This document shows, piece after piece, positions 44,790 to 54,040 of a stretch of DNA of 64,000 nt. Below the pieces are notes generated by a model. That model searched no databases. It saw only the letters and a list, made by a program, of their open reading frames with translations, and had not been told where the DNA came from. The position numbers and the translations under genes were made by a program. Each line of letters begins with the position of its first letter. The stretch's first letter is position 1. Source of the DNA: REEB95 sp035934235 (GTDB taxonomy: Bacteria; Pseudomonadota; Alphaproteobacteria; ATCC43930; CGMCC-115725); NCBI GenBank assembly GCA_035934235.1, contig DASYYB010000039.1, positions 74,768 through 138,767 of the forward strand, read 5' to 3'.

Positions 44790-47578
44790 TTGACGCTGCC
44801 GCTGAGATTCTTCAACAAATCGCTGGCTTGCTGCTTGCCGTCGAACGTGCCGTGAAAGGCGACGACACGTTGCAGGAGTGCGCGGGCCTCCGCGGTGTGG
44901 CCGGCGCGGCTCAAGGCGACGGCGAAGTGATACTGCACCGACGGATCGGCCGGCATGCCGTAGCTCGCCATCCGCAGATACTGTACAGCGCGCGTGACGT
45001 CGCCTTGCGACAGCACGATCCAGCCGTAAGTATCGGCGATGGCAGGTGATAGCGGCGACAAGGCATAGGCGCGTGCGGCGGTCTGGCTGGCGCGCGGATC
45101 GCCGTTGCGCGAATAGATCCACGCCAGGTTGTTGAGGACGACGACGTCATCCGGCATATGGGCAACGATGCTCTCGAGCACGCTTTGCGCGGCCGGATAG
45201 TCGGCCATCGCCATGTCGAGATCGGAGAGCGCGTGCATCGCGGCGAGATCGGTCGGATGACGGCCGATCCAGCTGCGCAACAGGGCCACGCCCTGGGCGG
45301 GCTGACCGGCTTTGGCGAGCACCGCCGCGTGCTGGACGACCAGACCTTCTGACGGCGCTGTCCGCTCGGCTTCCGCCAAGAGAGCGAGTCCATCGTTGAC
45401 CTTGCCGTCTTTGATCAGAACTGCGGCCATCCACTGCGTGGCGAGCGTCGGGTTCTCGCTGGTCGGCGCGAGCTGCTTGGCCAAGGCATAGGCTTCATTG
45501 CGGCCGGAAACGCGATATTCGGCGTAGACCAGCTCTTCGCGGTAAAGCGCGCTTTGTGGCTCGAGCTTGGCCGCATTGCGCAGCTGGTCGCGCGCCCCAC
45601 TCCAGTTGCCGCCTGCGGCCAGCGCGTTGGCGTACCGATCGAACGCGACGGCGTCGTTGGGTTTCGCCTCGGTGGCGCGCCGATAGGTGGTCACCGCGCC
45701 CTTGATGTCGCCGGTGGCAGTCTGGATGCGCCCCATCATGTCGAGCACGACAAAATTATTGGGGAATTGCTCGACCATCGGCCGCATCGTGTCGGTCGCC
45801 TTGTCCCATTGCTGCTGCGATCCATAGAGGTTCGCAATCTTGAGATTGGCGGTCGGATCGGACGGGTTGAGCGTATTGACACGCTGCAACTCGGTAATCG
45901 CGCCGGCATAGTCCTTTGTCGCGATCAGCACGTCGGCGAGCGCCAGATGCGAGGCGACGTCGTCGCCGTCGCGGGCGGTCATCGCGCGATAGACGCCGAT
46001 GGCGTCGTCCGGCCGGCCTTCACCCATGTAGACCTGCGCCAGGTTGCGGCCGGCGACGGTGAACTCGGGGTGCTTGCGATAGATCACGGCGAAGATCTGC
46101 TCGGCGTTGGTCAGATTGCCCTGGGCGATCCGGACCAGCCCCAGCAGGTTGGCGGCAACCAGGTCGTCGGGCCGCGCCTTGGTCAGAGCCTCGGCATGGC
46201 GCTCGGCCTCGGCGATGTGATGCGCGCGCAGATCGGACAGAATCAGCGCCGGGCCGGCGACGCTGGCGCCGCCCTGTTTGTCAAAGATCGATTCGAGTTG
46301 CTCGGTGCCGAGGCTCGCTTGTCCCGTCGCGATGCGGCCAACCGCGACCTGCGTGCCGAGCTGCGGATTATTCGCCGCGCTTGCCGAAGCGCGGTCGAGC
46401 GCCTGCGACGCCTTGGCGTTGTCGCCGATGGCGATATAAGCGTCGGCGAGCACGGCCCAGGCATCGCCGTCGTCCGGATGGGCGCGCGTGATCGGTTCGA
46501 GCAGCGCGATGGCCTGATGCGGCTCGTTTTGGCGCAGTGCGATGTCGGCGAGCAGCCGGTTCGCGAGCGGATTGTTCGGGATGCGGGCGACGAAATTCTT
46601 CAGGCTGACGGAGGCCTGGGCGTAATTGCCGAGCGAGAATTGCACGGAGCCGGTCAGCAGCTGCGCCACCGGCAGGTTGGAAAGCTGCAGGCTCGCCTTC
46701 TGCAGGATGTCGTTCGCTTTGGCGATATGGCCGCGGCCGACTTCGATCAGGGCCTGAAGGTAGATGTCTTCCGGACTGTTCGGGAACTCGGTCTGAACTT
46801 GCTGAACGTCCTTTTCTGCGGCGTCAAGCTGGTTAAGTGCGATCTCCAGATTGGCGCGGCCGAGCAGCGCGACGGCGTTCTGCGGCTCGTGTTTGACCAC
46901 GGCGTCGTAGCGCGTCAACGCGGCTGGGTAGTCGCCGCGCAGACGCAGTAAATCACCTTTCAGCATGAGCGCCCGGGCGTTGTTCGGGTCGATTGCCAAG
47001 GCGGCGTCGACCTGTTTCTCCGCATCGGCCGGCTTGTTCTCGAACAGCATGAGGCGCGCCGAGCCCAGCTTCGGCTCGATCGCATTGGGGGCGAGCTGCA
47101 CGGCCTCGGCGATCAGCGGTTCGGCCTCGTTCGCCTGATGCAGGCCGAGATAGGCCAAGCCACGTGCCAGGCGGACCATGCTCTCGGCGCCGGCCGGTCG
47201 GTGCCCGGCAGGAATTTCCCGCAACACGGCGTTGAACTTGCCGCCGCGCAGCAAAGTTTCGGCGAGCAGCGGCGCAACCTTGGCGTCGTCGCCGCCGCGC
47301 GCCATCGCCAGGCGCGCCTCGGCCTCGGCGGCCGGGACGTTGCCGATTTGGAGATAGATCCGTGCCAGGCGCAGGTGGATGTCGGCGTTCTGCGGCTCGT
47401 TACGCGCCGCGTTGCGCAGTTCGATGGCCGCACCGCGCAAATCGCCGCGGTCGATCAGCTGCTGCGCCGAATCGGCGTAACCGGTCGATGCGAACGTGAC
47501 CGCCGGGGCCGCGACCAGCACGCTGCACGCAAGCACGTAGGGGAGTGTGCGGCTGATGAAAACCGAACGTTTGATCAT
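44786..47578 (-). CDS. prsT: PEP-CTERM system TPR protein PrsT, 930 aa
   Basis: Large exported TPR protein that co-occurs with exosortase A and PrsK/PrsR. Signal peptide 1-30 (MIKRSVFISRTLPYVLACSV). The rest is about 20-25 tandem 34-residue TPR units rich in Ala and Leu, for example AIELRNAARNEPQNADIHLR, NARALMLKGDLLRLRGDYPA, AVQYLRMASYGMPADPSVQY, plus a terminal helix ending LLKNLSGSVN. GGAGAG lies before the ATG. Length near the family norm. Probably a periplasmic scaffold for EPS/PEP-CTERM assembly. Confidence 0.92.
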   Translation of the reverse strand: MIKRSVFISRTLPYVLACSVLVAAPAVTFASTGYADSAQQLIDRGDLRGAAIELRNAARNEPQNADIHLRLARIYLQIGNVPAAEAEARLAMARGGDDAKVAPLLAETLLRGGKFNAVLREIPAGHRPAGAESMVRLARGLAYLGLHQANEAEPLIAEAVQLAPNAIEPKLGSARLMLFENKPADAEKQVDAALAIDPNNARALMLKGDLLRLRGDYPAALTRYDAVVKHEPQNAVALLGRANLEIALNQLDAAEKDVQQVQTEFPNSPEDIYLQALIEVGRGHIAKANDILQKASLQLSNLPVAQLLTGSVQFSLGNYAQASVSLKNFVARIPNNPLANRLLADIALRQNEPHQAIALLEPITRAHPDDGDAWAVLADAYIAIGDNAKASQALDRASASAANNPQLGTQVAVGRIATGQASLGTEQLESIFDKQGGASVAGPALILSDLRAHHIAEAERHAEALTKARPDDLVAANLLGLVRIAQGNLTNAEQIFAVIYRKHPEFTVAGRNLAQVYMGEGRPDDAIGVYRAMTARDGDDVASHLALADVLIATKDYAGAITELQRVNTLNPSDPTANLKIANLYGSQQQWDKATDTMRPMVEQFPNNFVVLDMMGRIQTATGDIKGAVTTYRRATEAKPNDAVAFDRYANALAAGGNWSGARDQLRNAAKLEPQSALYREELVYAEYRVSGRNEAYALAKQLAPTSENPTLATQWMAAVLIKDGKVNDGLALLAEAERTAPSEGLVVQHAAVLAKAGQPAQGVALLRSWIGRHPTDLAAMHALSDLDMAMADYPAAQSVLESIVAHMPDDVVVLNNLAWIYSRNGDPRASQTAARAYALSPLSPAIADTYGWIVLSQGDVTRAVQYLRMASYGMPADPSVQYHFAVALSRAGHTAEARALLQRVVAFHGTFDGKQQASDLLKNLSGSVN

Positions 47579-47606
47579 GGGACTCTCCAGGCGATCCGAT
47601 ACGTGC

Positions 47607-48971
47607 TCAGGAATGAACTTCGAGGCCGAGATCTTCGAGCAGGCCGTAAAGCGTTGGCCGGCTGATACCGAGCAGCTTCGAGGCGCGCGACAGGTTGCCG
47701 CTGCTTTGTGCCAGGGCCATCTGGACGACGCCGCGTTCGGCGCGCGCCCGCGCCTCGCGCAGATCGAGCGACCCGAACGGCAGCTCCGCAGGCGCCAACT
47801 CGAGATCGGCGGCGCTGACGGTCGCGCCTTCGGCCATGACCACCGCGCGCTTCACCCGGTTCTCGAGCTCGCGCACGTTGCCGCGCCACGGATGGACCGC
47901 AATCGCGGTCAGGGCATCCGAGCCGAAGCCCTTGATCTTGCGCGCGAACTGCTCGTTGAAGCGCTTGAGGAAGTGGTTGGCGAGTAGCACCGGATCGCCT
48001 TCGCGTTCGCGCAGCGGTGGCACCGTGACGCGAACTTCGTTGAGCCGATAGTAGAGATCCTCGCGGAACCGGCCGGTGCCGATCATGTGATCGAGATCCT
48101 GGTTCGTGGCGCAGACGATGCGCACGTCGACCTGGATCGGGCGGTGGCCGCCGATCCGCTCGACCACCTGATCTTGCAGGAAGCGCAGCAATTTCACCTG
48201 CATCGCCAAGGGCACGTCGCCGATTTCGTCGAGGAAGAGCGTGCCGCCGTTGGCGCTTTCGATCTTGCCGATGGTCTGCTTGATCGCGCCGGTGAAGGCG
48301 CCCTTTTCGTGACCGAATAGCTCGCTTTCGAGCAGCGTTTCCGGAATCGCCGCGCAGTTGATGGCGACGAACGGCTTCTTGGTGCGCGAACTCAGGCGGT
48401 GCACCGCGTGGGCGAGCACTTCCTTGCCCGTGCCGCTCTCGCCGAGCAGCAGCACAGCGACGTCGGTCGGCGCGATCTTCTCGATCGTGCGCAGTACGCG
48501 CGTCATCTGCGGGCTGGCGGCGACGATGCCGTCGATCGGCGATTGCGGCATCAGCTCCTGCAAGCGGCGATTCTCGGCTTCGAGCTCACGCAATTTGGCG
48601 GCGCGCGCGATCATCAGCCGCAGCGCGTCGAGATCGACCGGCTTCAGATGGAAGTCGTAGGCGCCGAGTTGGACCGCCCGAAGCGCGACTTCGCGGCTTT
48701 CGTTGCCCGAGGCGACGATGATCTTGGTCTCGGGTGCCATCGCCAGCATCGCTTCGAGCGCGGCCATGCCCTCGGTGGCGGCGTCGGCGGCCGGCGGCAG
48801 GCCGAGATCGAGCACGACAACATGCGGCCGTACGCGGCGGAACTCGGCGATCGCGTCGTCGCGGTTGGTGGCGAACGCCGTGTCGCAATCCGATAAGGCC
48901 CACTTGTACTGGCGGGCGATGCCGTCGTCGTCCTCGACGATCAGAAGAGAGATTTTGCTGTCTTTCATCAT
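47607..48971 (-). CDS. prsR: PEP-CTERM-box sigma-54 response regulator PrsR, 454 aa
   Basis: NtrC-class activator. Receiver domain 5-125 with acidic pocket VEDDD (14-16), phospho-acceptor Asp55 in VVVLDLGLPP, conserved Lys110 in DFHLKP; AAA+ domain about 148-380 with Walker A GESGTGKE (177-184), sigma-54-contact loop GAFTGA (224-229), Walker B GTLFLDEIGDV and LFGHEKG; Fis-type helix-turn-helix at about 410-450 (GNLSRASKLLGISRPTLYGL). Directly downstream of prsK with no spacer. Known for this family: drives genes for PEP-CTERM and EPS proteins from sigma-54 promoters. Confidence 0.94.
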   Translation of the reverse strand: MMKDSKISLLIVEDDDGIARQYKWALSDCDTAFATNRDDAIAEFRRVRPHVVVLDLGLPPAADAATEGMAALEAMLAMAPETKIIVASGNESREVALRAVQLGAYDFHLKPVDLDALRLMIARAAKLRELEAENRRLQELMPQSPIDGIVAASPQMTRVLRTIEKIAPTDVAVLLLGESGTGKEVLAHAVHRLSSRTKKPFVAINCAAIPETLLESELFGHEKGAFTGAIKQTIGKIESANGGTLFLDEIGDVPLAMQVKLLRFLQDQVVERIGGHRPIQVDVRIVCATNQDLDHMIGTGRFREDLYYRLNEVRVTVPPLREREGDPVLLANHFLKRFNEQFARKIKGFGSDALTAIAVHPWRGNVRELENRVKRAVVMAEGATVSAADLELAPAELPFGSLDLREARARAERGVVQMALAQSSGNLSRASKLLGISRPTLYGLLEDLGLEVHS

Positions 48972-48972
48972 G

Positions 48973-50991
48973 TTATGCCGCCGAGGAGACGGCTCCTTCT
49001 CGCGCTAGGGGAAGAATGATTCGCATGGTGGTGCCGGCGCCGGGTTGACTGATGACCTCGAGTTCGCCGCCGGCGGCGCGCACGAGCTCGCGGGTTTGAT
49101 AGGCGCCGATGCCGCTGCCGCCCTCTTTGGTGGTACGGAACGGGCGGAACAATTCATGATGGACGAATTCCGGATCCATGCCCGGGCCGCGATCGGTGAT
49201 TGCGATGACATGGCGGCCGTTTTCGATCGCGCCGGCGATGCTCACGACGGCGTCGGCGGGCGAAGCTTCGATGGCGTTGCTCAGGACATGGGTCAGGGCC
49301 GAGCGCAAATCCTCGACCGGCATGGTGACCAGCGTGGCGCCGCCTGACATACGCGTCTCGATCGGCACCGACGCGCCGGTGAGCGCACTGGCGACTTCGG
49401 CGACGATGCGCGCGACGTCGGTCGGCGCGGCGCGCCGCTGTTCGGCTGCGGCAGCGGTGCGCGCGTTCAATTGCAGCAGCAAGGCACTCATGCGTGCGGC
49501 CGATCCTTCGATGGTACGGAACGCGTCGGCGCGGAATTCCGGGTCGTTGCCGTGGCGCTGGGCGTTGACGGCGATCAGGCGCAGCTGGCCGGCGATGTTC
49601 TTGAGGTCGTGGCCGAGGAAGGCGAAACGCTTGCCGTATTCCTCGAGGCGGCGCGCGTCGGCCAATTGCTGCGCCGCGCTCTCTTCGCAGATATAGCTCG
49701 CCGCCTGGCGGCCGACCGCGCGCAGCAGATCGAAGCTTTCCCAGTTCAGGTCGAATGGCGCGCGCGGATGGGCGAGGGCGATGAAGCCGATCATGCGGCC
49801 GCTGTGGACGAGCGGCACAGCCAGCCAGAAGTGGCCGTCGGCACACCACGGCGCCGGATTGGCTTCGCCGTCGAGCGCTTGCGTCCAATGGCCGCCGCGG
49901 AAGGCGGCGACGAAGGCGCCGGTCAGCGGCTCGACCAGTTCGGCCGGCAGGCGCATGTTGAAGAAGGCCGCTGGCCGGAATCCGACGCCCTCGTCGATGA
50001 GCCACAGCGCGCCGCGCGGGCTGTCGACGATGTTGGCGACAGCGTGGACGACGCGCTGGCGCAACCCGGCGCCGTCACGCGGTGCCGACAGGATGTCGAT
50101 GAAGTTCATCCATTCGAGGCGATAGTCGTAGCGCAGCGAGAAAAAGTTGCGCGACACCAGATAATTGATCCGTGCCTTGATGCCGCCAGACGACAACACC
50201 AGAGCGAGCACCAGCGTGCTGCCGAACAGCGCCACGATTTGCGCCGCCGGTCCCCAAGCGCCGCCGCGCAGCACCGTGCCGAGACTCGCGACGACCAGCA
50301 GGAACACGCCGCTCACCACCAGGGTGAAGGCATGAAAGACCAGCCCGCGGGAAATGTGGTGGTCGATTCGCCAATCGCGGTTGCGCGCCAGGGTCAAGGC
50401 CAGGAACGGCGCCAACAGGCAGGTCGCCGCCGGCCGCGCTTGGGCGAAAGCCGGGTTGACGTGGCCGGTCAGCAACGCGGTCGAATAGAGGAATAGGCCA
50501 TAAACGAAGAAGCCGCCGATGGCGATGCACAACGGCACGACGTTCCACAGCCGTTTGGGCTCGATGTTGCGATAGAGGTTTTCGACCAGTAGCAGGCCGG
50601 CGATCGACAGGCCGGCGCGGGCGACGATCTGTGACCAGACGAGCGCGTCTTGGCCGCTATGCACCAAATCGTTGGCCAGCGCGGCGGCACAGGCGAGCGC
50701 GCCGGCGGCAACGGCCAGGCCGCGCGCGCCGCGCTTGGCGGTATCGCCCGCTTGCGGCCGCAACAACCATTCGAGCAGCGCCAACCAGATCAGCGCCTGG
50801 ACGGTTTCGAGCGGCTCGACGGCGCCGCGCGCGACGTTCGTCGCCGACGCGATGGCCCATAGCGCGGTCGCGCCCGACGCGGCGAGGATGAAGCGGCCCT
50901 CGCGCGAAGCCTTGCCGCGCGCCAGCGTGAACAGGAACAGCGCGGCGAACGCACAGGCGCAAATCGCGGATGTGATGGCGGCGAACGACAT
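48973..50991 (-). CDS. prsK: XrtA/PEP-CTERM system histidine kinase PrsK, 672 aa
   Basis: Membrane sensor for PrsR. About eight N-terminal helices (residues 1-270), a GAF domain about 300-435, then dimerisation/phospho-acceptor His461 in FAFLGHDLKNIAGQLRLI and the ATPase domain (HVLSNAIEASPADAVVSIAG as N box, DRGPGMDPEF as G1, FRTTKEGGSGIGAY as G2). Starts three bases after the sugar-transferase gene. Ligand unknown. The kinase-regulator pair next to EPS genes is the standard exosortase A arrangement. Confidence 0.94.
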   Translation of the reverse strand: MSFAAITSAICACAFAALFLFTLARGKASREGRFILAASGATALWAIASATNVARGAVEPLETVQALIWLALLEWLLRPQAGDTAKRGARGLAVAAGALACAAALANDLVHSGQDALVWSQIVARAGLSIAGLLLVENLYRNIEPKRLWNVVPLCIAIGGFFVYGLFLYSTALLTGHVNPAFAQARPAATCLLAPFLALTLARNRDWRIDHHISRGLVFHAFTLVVSGVFLLVVASLGTVLRGGAWGPAAQIVALFGSTLVLALVLSSGGIKARINYLVSRNFFSLRYDYRLEWMNFIDILSAPRDGAGLRQRVVHAVANIVDSPRGALWLIDEGVGFRPAAFFNMRLPAELVEPLTGAFVAAFRGGHWTQALDGEANPAPWCADGHFWLAVPLVHSGRMIGFIALAHPRAPFDLNWESFDLLRAVGRQAASYICEESAAQQLADARRLEEYGKRFAFLGHDLKNIAGQLRLIAVNAQRHGNDPEFRADAFRTIEGSAARMSALLLQLNARTAAAAEQRRAAPTDVARIVAEVASALTGASVPIETRMSGGATLVTMPVEDLRSALTHVLSNAIEASPADAVVSIAGAIENGRHVIAITDRGPGMDPEFVHHELFRPFRTTKEGGSGIGAYQTRELVRAAGGELEVISQPGAGTTMRIILPLAREGAVSSAA

Positions 50992-50994
50992 GGT

Positions 50995-52410
50995 TCAGCG
51001 CGCACCCTCGCGGAACAGGATAACGCGCACGGTCTGGATGAGGATGACGATGTCGAGGAACAGCGTGCGGTTCTTCACGTAGTAGAGATCGTAGGCGAGC
51101 TTGTGCCGCGCATCCTCGAGCGACGCGCCGTAGGAATAGTTGACCTGCGCCCAGCCGGTGATACCGGGCTTCACCGAATGCCGCTCGTTGTAGAACGGGA
51201 TGCTTTCGGCCAGCTGGTTGACGAAAAACGGCCGCTCCGGACGCGGGCCGACGAAACTCATGTTGCCCTTGAAGACGTTCCAGAGCTGTGGCAACTCGTC
51301 GATGCGGAAGCGGCGGATGATGGCGCCGATACGCGTGACGCGCGGGTCACCGTTTGCGGCCCACTGCGGCGCGCCGTCGCGCTCGGCGTCGGTGCGCATC
51401 GAGCGGAACTTGTAGAGCATGTAGCTGCGGTTGTGATAGCCGACCCGCTCCTGGCGATAGAGCACGGGACCCGGACTTTCGAGCCGGATCGCAAGCGCCG
51501 TCAGCGCGATCACCGGCAACGTCGCCACCAGCAGCATGAAGCTGACAGTGAGGTCGAAGGCGCGCTTGACCAGATTGACGACGCGGCCTTGGCGGAAGCC
51601 GTCTGAGTAGATGAGCCAGCTCGGCTGCAACGCGTCGATGTCGATGCGGCCGTTCTCGCGCTCCCAGAACGTCAGATAATCGACGACATTGACGCCTTCG
51701 ATCTTGCAATGCAGCAACTGCTCGACCGGCATGCCGCGACGCTCGTCGGTCGCCACCACCACCTCGCGCACGCCGAGCTTGCGGGCGATTTTCGCCAGCG
51801 CGCGGTGGTCTTTGACGTTGTTGAGATCGACGGTCTCGGCCGCGACCAGGTACGGATCGGCGCCGACATGGACGTAGGCGCGCGGCACGAAATAATGATT
51901 GGCATGGCGCCGCGCTAGGTCGGCGATGCGTTCGGCGCGCACGCCGGTGCCGAGCACGACGACGCCACGGCGGAACATTTCGATGTCGGAGAAACGCAGC
52001 AGCGCCATACGCGTGACGACGACGCAACCCATCCACGCGGCCGCGCTCTTGAAACAGAGCGCATGCCAGGAATCGGCGAGGCTGCCGAGCACGTCGCGCG
52101 TGAAGAACAAGCCGCCGATCGCCGCTGCCGGCACGACCATCGCCAACGCGAGGAGCGCCTTGGTGATCATCAGCCGCGAATCGAGAAAGACGTCGTAGTT
52201 GTAAAGCCCGACCGCGCCCATCGCGCCGGTGGCGATGGCCGACATGCCGAGCGAGAACTGGATCGACGAGGTGGCGAACTGGAACTCGCCGGCGAGCGCC
52301 TGCGTGTTCGGCGCGGTCGCGAGGTAGATCGCCGCCGCGGTCAGAAGGATTTCACACAGGCCGATGACGACGGCCGGAATCGGCACGAAATGTCCGAAGA
52401 TGCGCAACAT
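50995..52410 (-). CDS. XrtA-system initiating sugar transferase (EpsB/TIGR03013-like), 471 aa
   Basis: Polyprenyl-phosphate hexose-1-phosphate transferase, first step of repeat-unit synthesis. I start at ATG 52408-52410: the upstream part of the open frame is unlike coding sequence and runs into A+T-rich DNA. Residues about 10-135 hold four to five hydrophobic helices, then a Rossmann-like CoA-binding-fold part (VVVLGTGVRAERIADLAR) and the C-terminal catalytic domain from about 275: KRAFDLTVSFMLLVATLPVI, GPVLYRQERVGYHNRSYMLY, RRFRIDELPQLWNVFKGNMS and VGPRPERPFF. First gene of the epsB-prsK-prsR-prsT operon. Confidence 0.93.
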   Translation of the reverse strand: MLRIFGHFVPIPAVVIGLCEILLTAAAIYLATAPNTQALAGEFQFATSSIQFSLGMSAIATGAMGAVGLYNYDVFLDSRLMITKALLALAMVVPAAAIGGLFFTRDVLGSLADSWHALCFKSAAAWMGCVVVTRMALLRFSDIEMFRRGVVVLGTGVRAERIADLARRHANHYFVPRAYVHVGADPYLVAAETVDLNNVKDHRALAKIARKLGVREVVVATDERRGMPVEQLLHCKIEGVNVVDYLTFWERENGRIDIDALQPSWLIYSDGFRQGRVVNLVKRAFDLTVSFMLLVATLPVIALTALAIRLESPGPVLYRQERVGYHNRSYMLYKFRSMRTDAERDGAPQWAANGDPRVTRIGAIIRRFRIDELPQLWNVFKGNMSFVGPRPERPFFVNQLAESIPFYNERHSVKPGITGWAQVNYSYGASLEDARHKLAYDLYYVKNRTLFLDIVILIQTVRVILFREGAR

Positions 52411-52975
52411 TCCCGATCCCGCCCCCGATGAAACGATTTCGAGCAGGTCACGCCGTTCTGGTTGCGCCCGAGGTGTTAAAGCCGCCGACTTCTGTGCGGC
52501 TGTACTGTCAATGCTGTAGCCTAGTGGCAAAGAGTTTTCAATATATAAATGAGTATTCGTGATAAAAAACCAGATATTTATAAGAGAAACCGACGTTCGT
52601 AGTAAATATACATAAATAAAAACGCAGCATGACTCAAATAAATGGTTTACGAGCACTTAAGGCCGAGACCATCACGGTTAACACCGCCCGTTCGTCCGTC
52701 GCGTTAACCGGTTTACGGCCGGTTTGATCGGCCAGAGTTGCGCTCGCGCTGCACAAAGACTTACGAGGGCGATGTTTCGACCTGCTGGACGCGGCCGGTG
52801 TCCACCCGCCGACAACGAATCAGCCGCCGGAGTCGCGTGCCGACATGGTAAAGGACAGTCGGAACTGTAAGGCGCGCCGACTGGCGTCAGGTGTCTGTCG
52901 ACGTCAGGTTGCGGTCGATGATCCGCAGCGCACATTTCGCCGCCGTCAACTCGGCGGACGCGGGGGAGGCAGGCG
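52411..52975. promoter_or_regulatory. 565-bp A+T-rich intergenic region with paired GTTAAC sites
   Basis: No convincing gene. The left 250 bases, especially 52530-52640, are strikingly A+T-rich for this genome and probably carry the promoter of the EPS/prs operon on the minus strand. GTTAAC palindromes lie at 52677-52682 and 52703-52708, 26 bases start to start, with CGTTCG between, similar to the pair at 39.7 kb. The right end holds the Shine-Dalgarno of the oxidoreductase gene. Confidence 0.5.
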
Positions 52976-54040
52976 ATGGAATTCGGCTATTTCACGCTGA
53001 GCGACAATCACTACGAGAACAACACGCGCTCGGCCAATCAGTTCGTCTCCGACATCCTCGATGAAGCGCTCCATGCCGAGCATCTCGGCTTCCATTCGGC
53101 ATGGATCGGCGAACACCACTTTAACTCATTGGGGGTTCTGTCCTGTCCTGATCTCGTGCTCGCCAACTTGGCGGCGCGAACGAAGCGTATCCGGCTGGCG
53201 CCGGCCGTCACGGTACTACCGCTGCATCATCCGATCCGCGTCGCCGAGCAATGGGCAACGCTCGACCTGTTGTCGAACGGCCGCGTCGATTGGGCGGCCG
53301 GCCGCGGCTACGACCGGCGCGAATACGAGCCGTTCTGGGTCGATTTCAACGATAACCAGGCGATTTTCGAGGAAGGCATGGAGATCGTGCGCCGGCTGTG
53401 GTCGGCCGGCGGCGAACGCATCTCGCATCACGGCAAGCACTATCATTTCGACAACGTGCGCATCACGCCGCAGCCGGTGCAAAAGCCGATCCCGTCCTAT
53501 GTCGCGTCGTTTTCCAAGCCGTCGATCGAGCTTGCCGCGCGGCTCGGCTGCGGCGTTGTGGTGGCGCCGTTCGCGGCGGCGATGACTTTCGGCGGCCTCA
53601 AGCAGGTGGCCGAGCTCTATCACACGCTATGTGCCAAGTACGGCACCACGCCGGGCCGCTTGATGTGCAGCTATTTCGCCCACTTCGCCGACACCAAGGA
53701 GCAGGAGGCGGCGCAGCGGGCACGCCAGATTCGCTATTACCGCGAATGCGTCATCCCGGCGTTGCCGGGCGACCCGAAAACCGTGCCGCCGAGCTATCGC
53801 TACTTCGTCGACATGGTGGACCGGCTCGGCAAAGTGCGACCGGAGGATCTGACCGAGAACTCGGTTCTGCTCGGCACGGCGCAACAGATCACGGATACGC
53901 TGAAGAAAGTCGAGGCCGCCGGCTTCAGCGAAGTGATCCTCTACTTCAACGTCGGGCTCAAGCCGCACCAACAGGTGAAAGACGAAATGGCGCGCTTCAG
54001 CGAGCAGGTCGCGCCAACCTTCCGCCGCAAGGCGGCCTAG
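52976..54040 (+). CDS. LLM-class flavin-dependent oxidoreductase, 354 aa
   Basis: Luciferase-like TIM-barrel oxidoreductase using FMN or F420-type cofactor. Opens MEFGYFTLSDNHYENNTRSA, has HSAWIGEHHFNSLGVLSCPD, RIRLAPAVTVLPLHHPIRVA and RVDWAAGRGYDRREYEPF, the usual signatures. Full length; GGGGGAGG just before the ATG. Convergent with leuB, sharing the CTAG stop. Substrate unknown; no partner flavin reductase nearby. Confidence 0.9.
   Translation: MEFGYFTLSDNHYENNTRSANQFVSDILDEALHAEHLGFHSAWIGEHHFNSLGVLSCPDLVLANLAARTKRIRLAPAVTVLPLHHPIRVAEQWATLDLLSNGRVDWAAGRGYDRREYEPFWVDFNDNQAIFEEGMEIVRRLWSAGGERISHHGKHYHFDNVRITPQPVQKPIPSYVASFSKPSIELAARLGCGVVVAPFAAAMTFGGLKQVAELYHTLCAKYGTTPGRLMCSYFAHFADTKEQEAAQRARQIRYYRECVIPALPGDPKTVPPSYRYFVDMVDRLGKVRPEDLTENSVLLGTAQQITDTLKKVEAAGFSEVILYFNVGLKPHQQVKDEMARFSEQVAPTFRRKAA

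Noticed and set aside
52530..52656. N-terminal extension of the EpsB-type transferase into A+T-rich DNA
   Set aside because: Composition shifts sharply and residues look random (many Phe, Ile, Tyr, Asn); the ATG at 52410 gives a normal-length protein.
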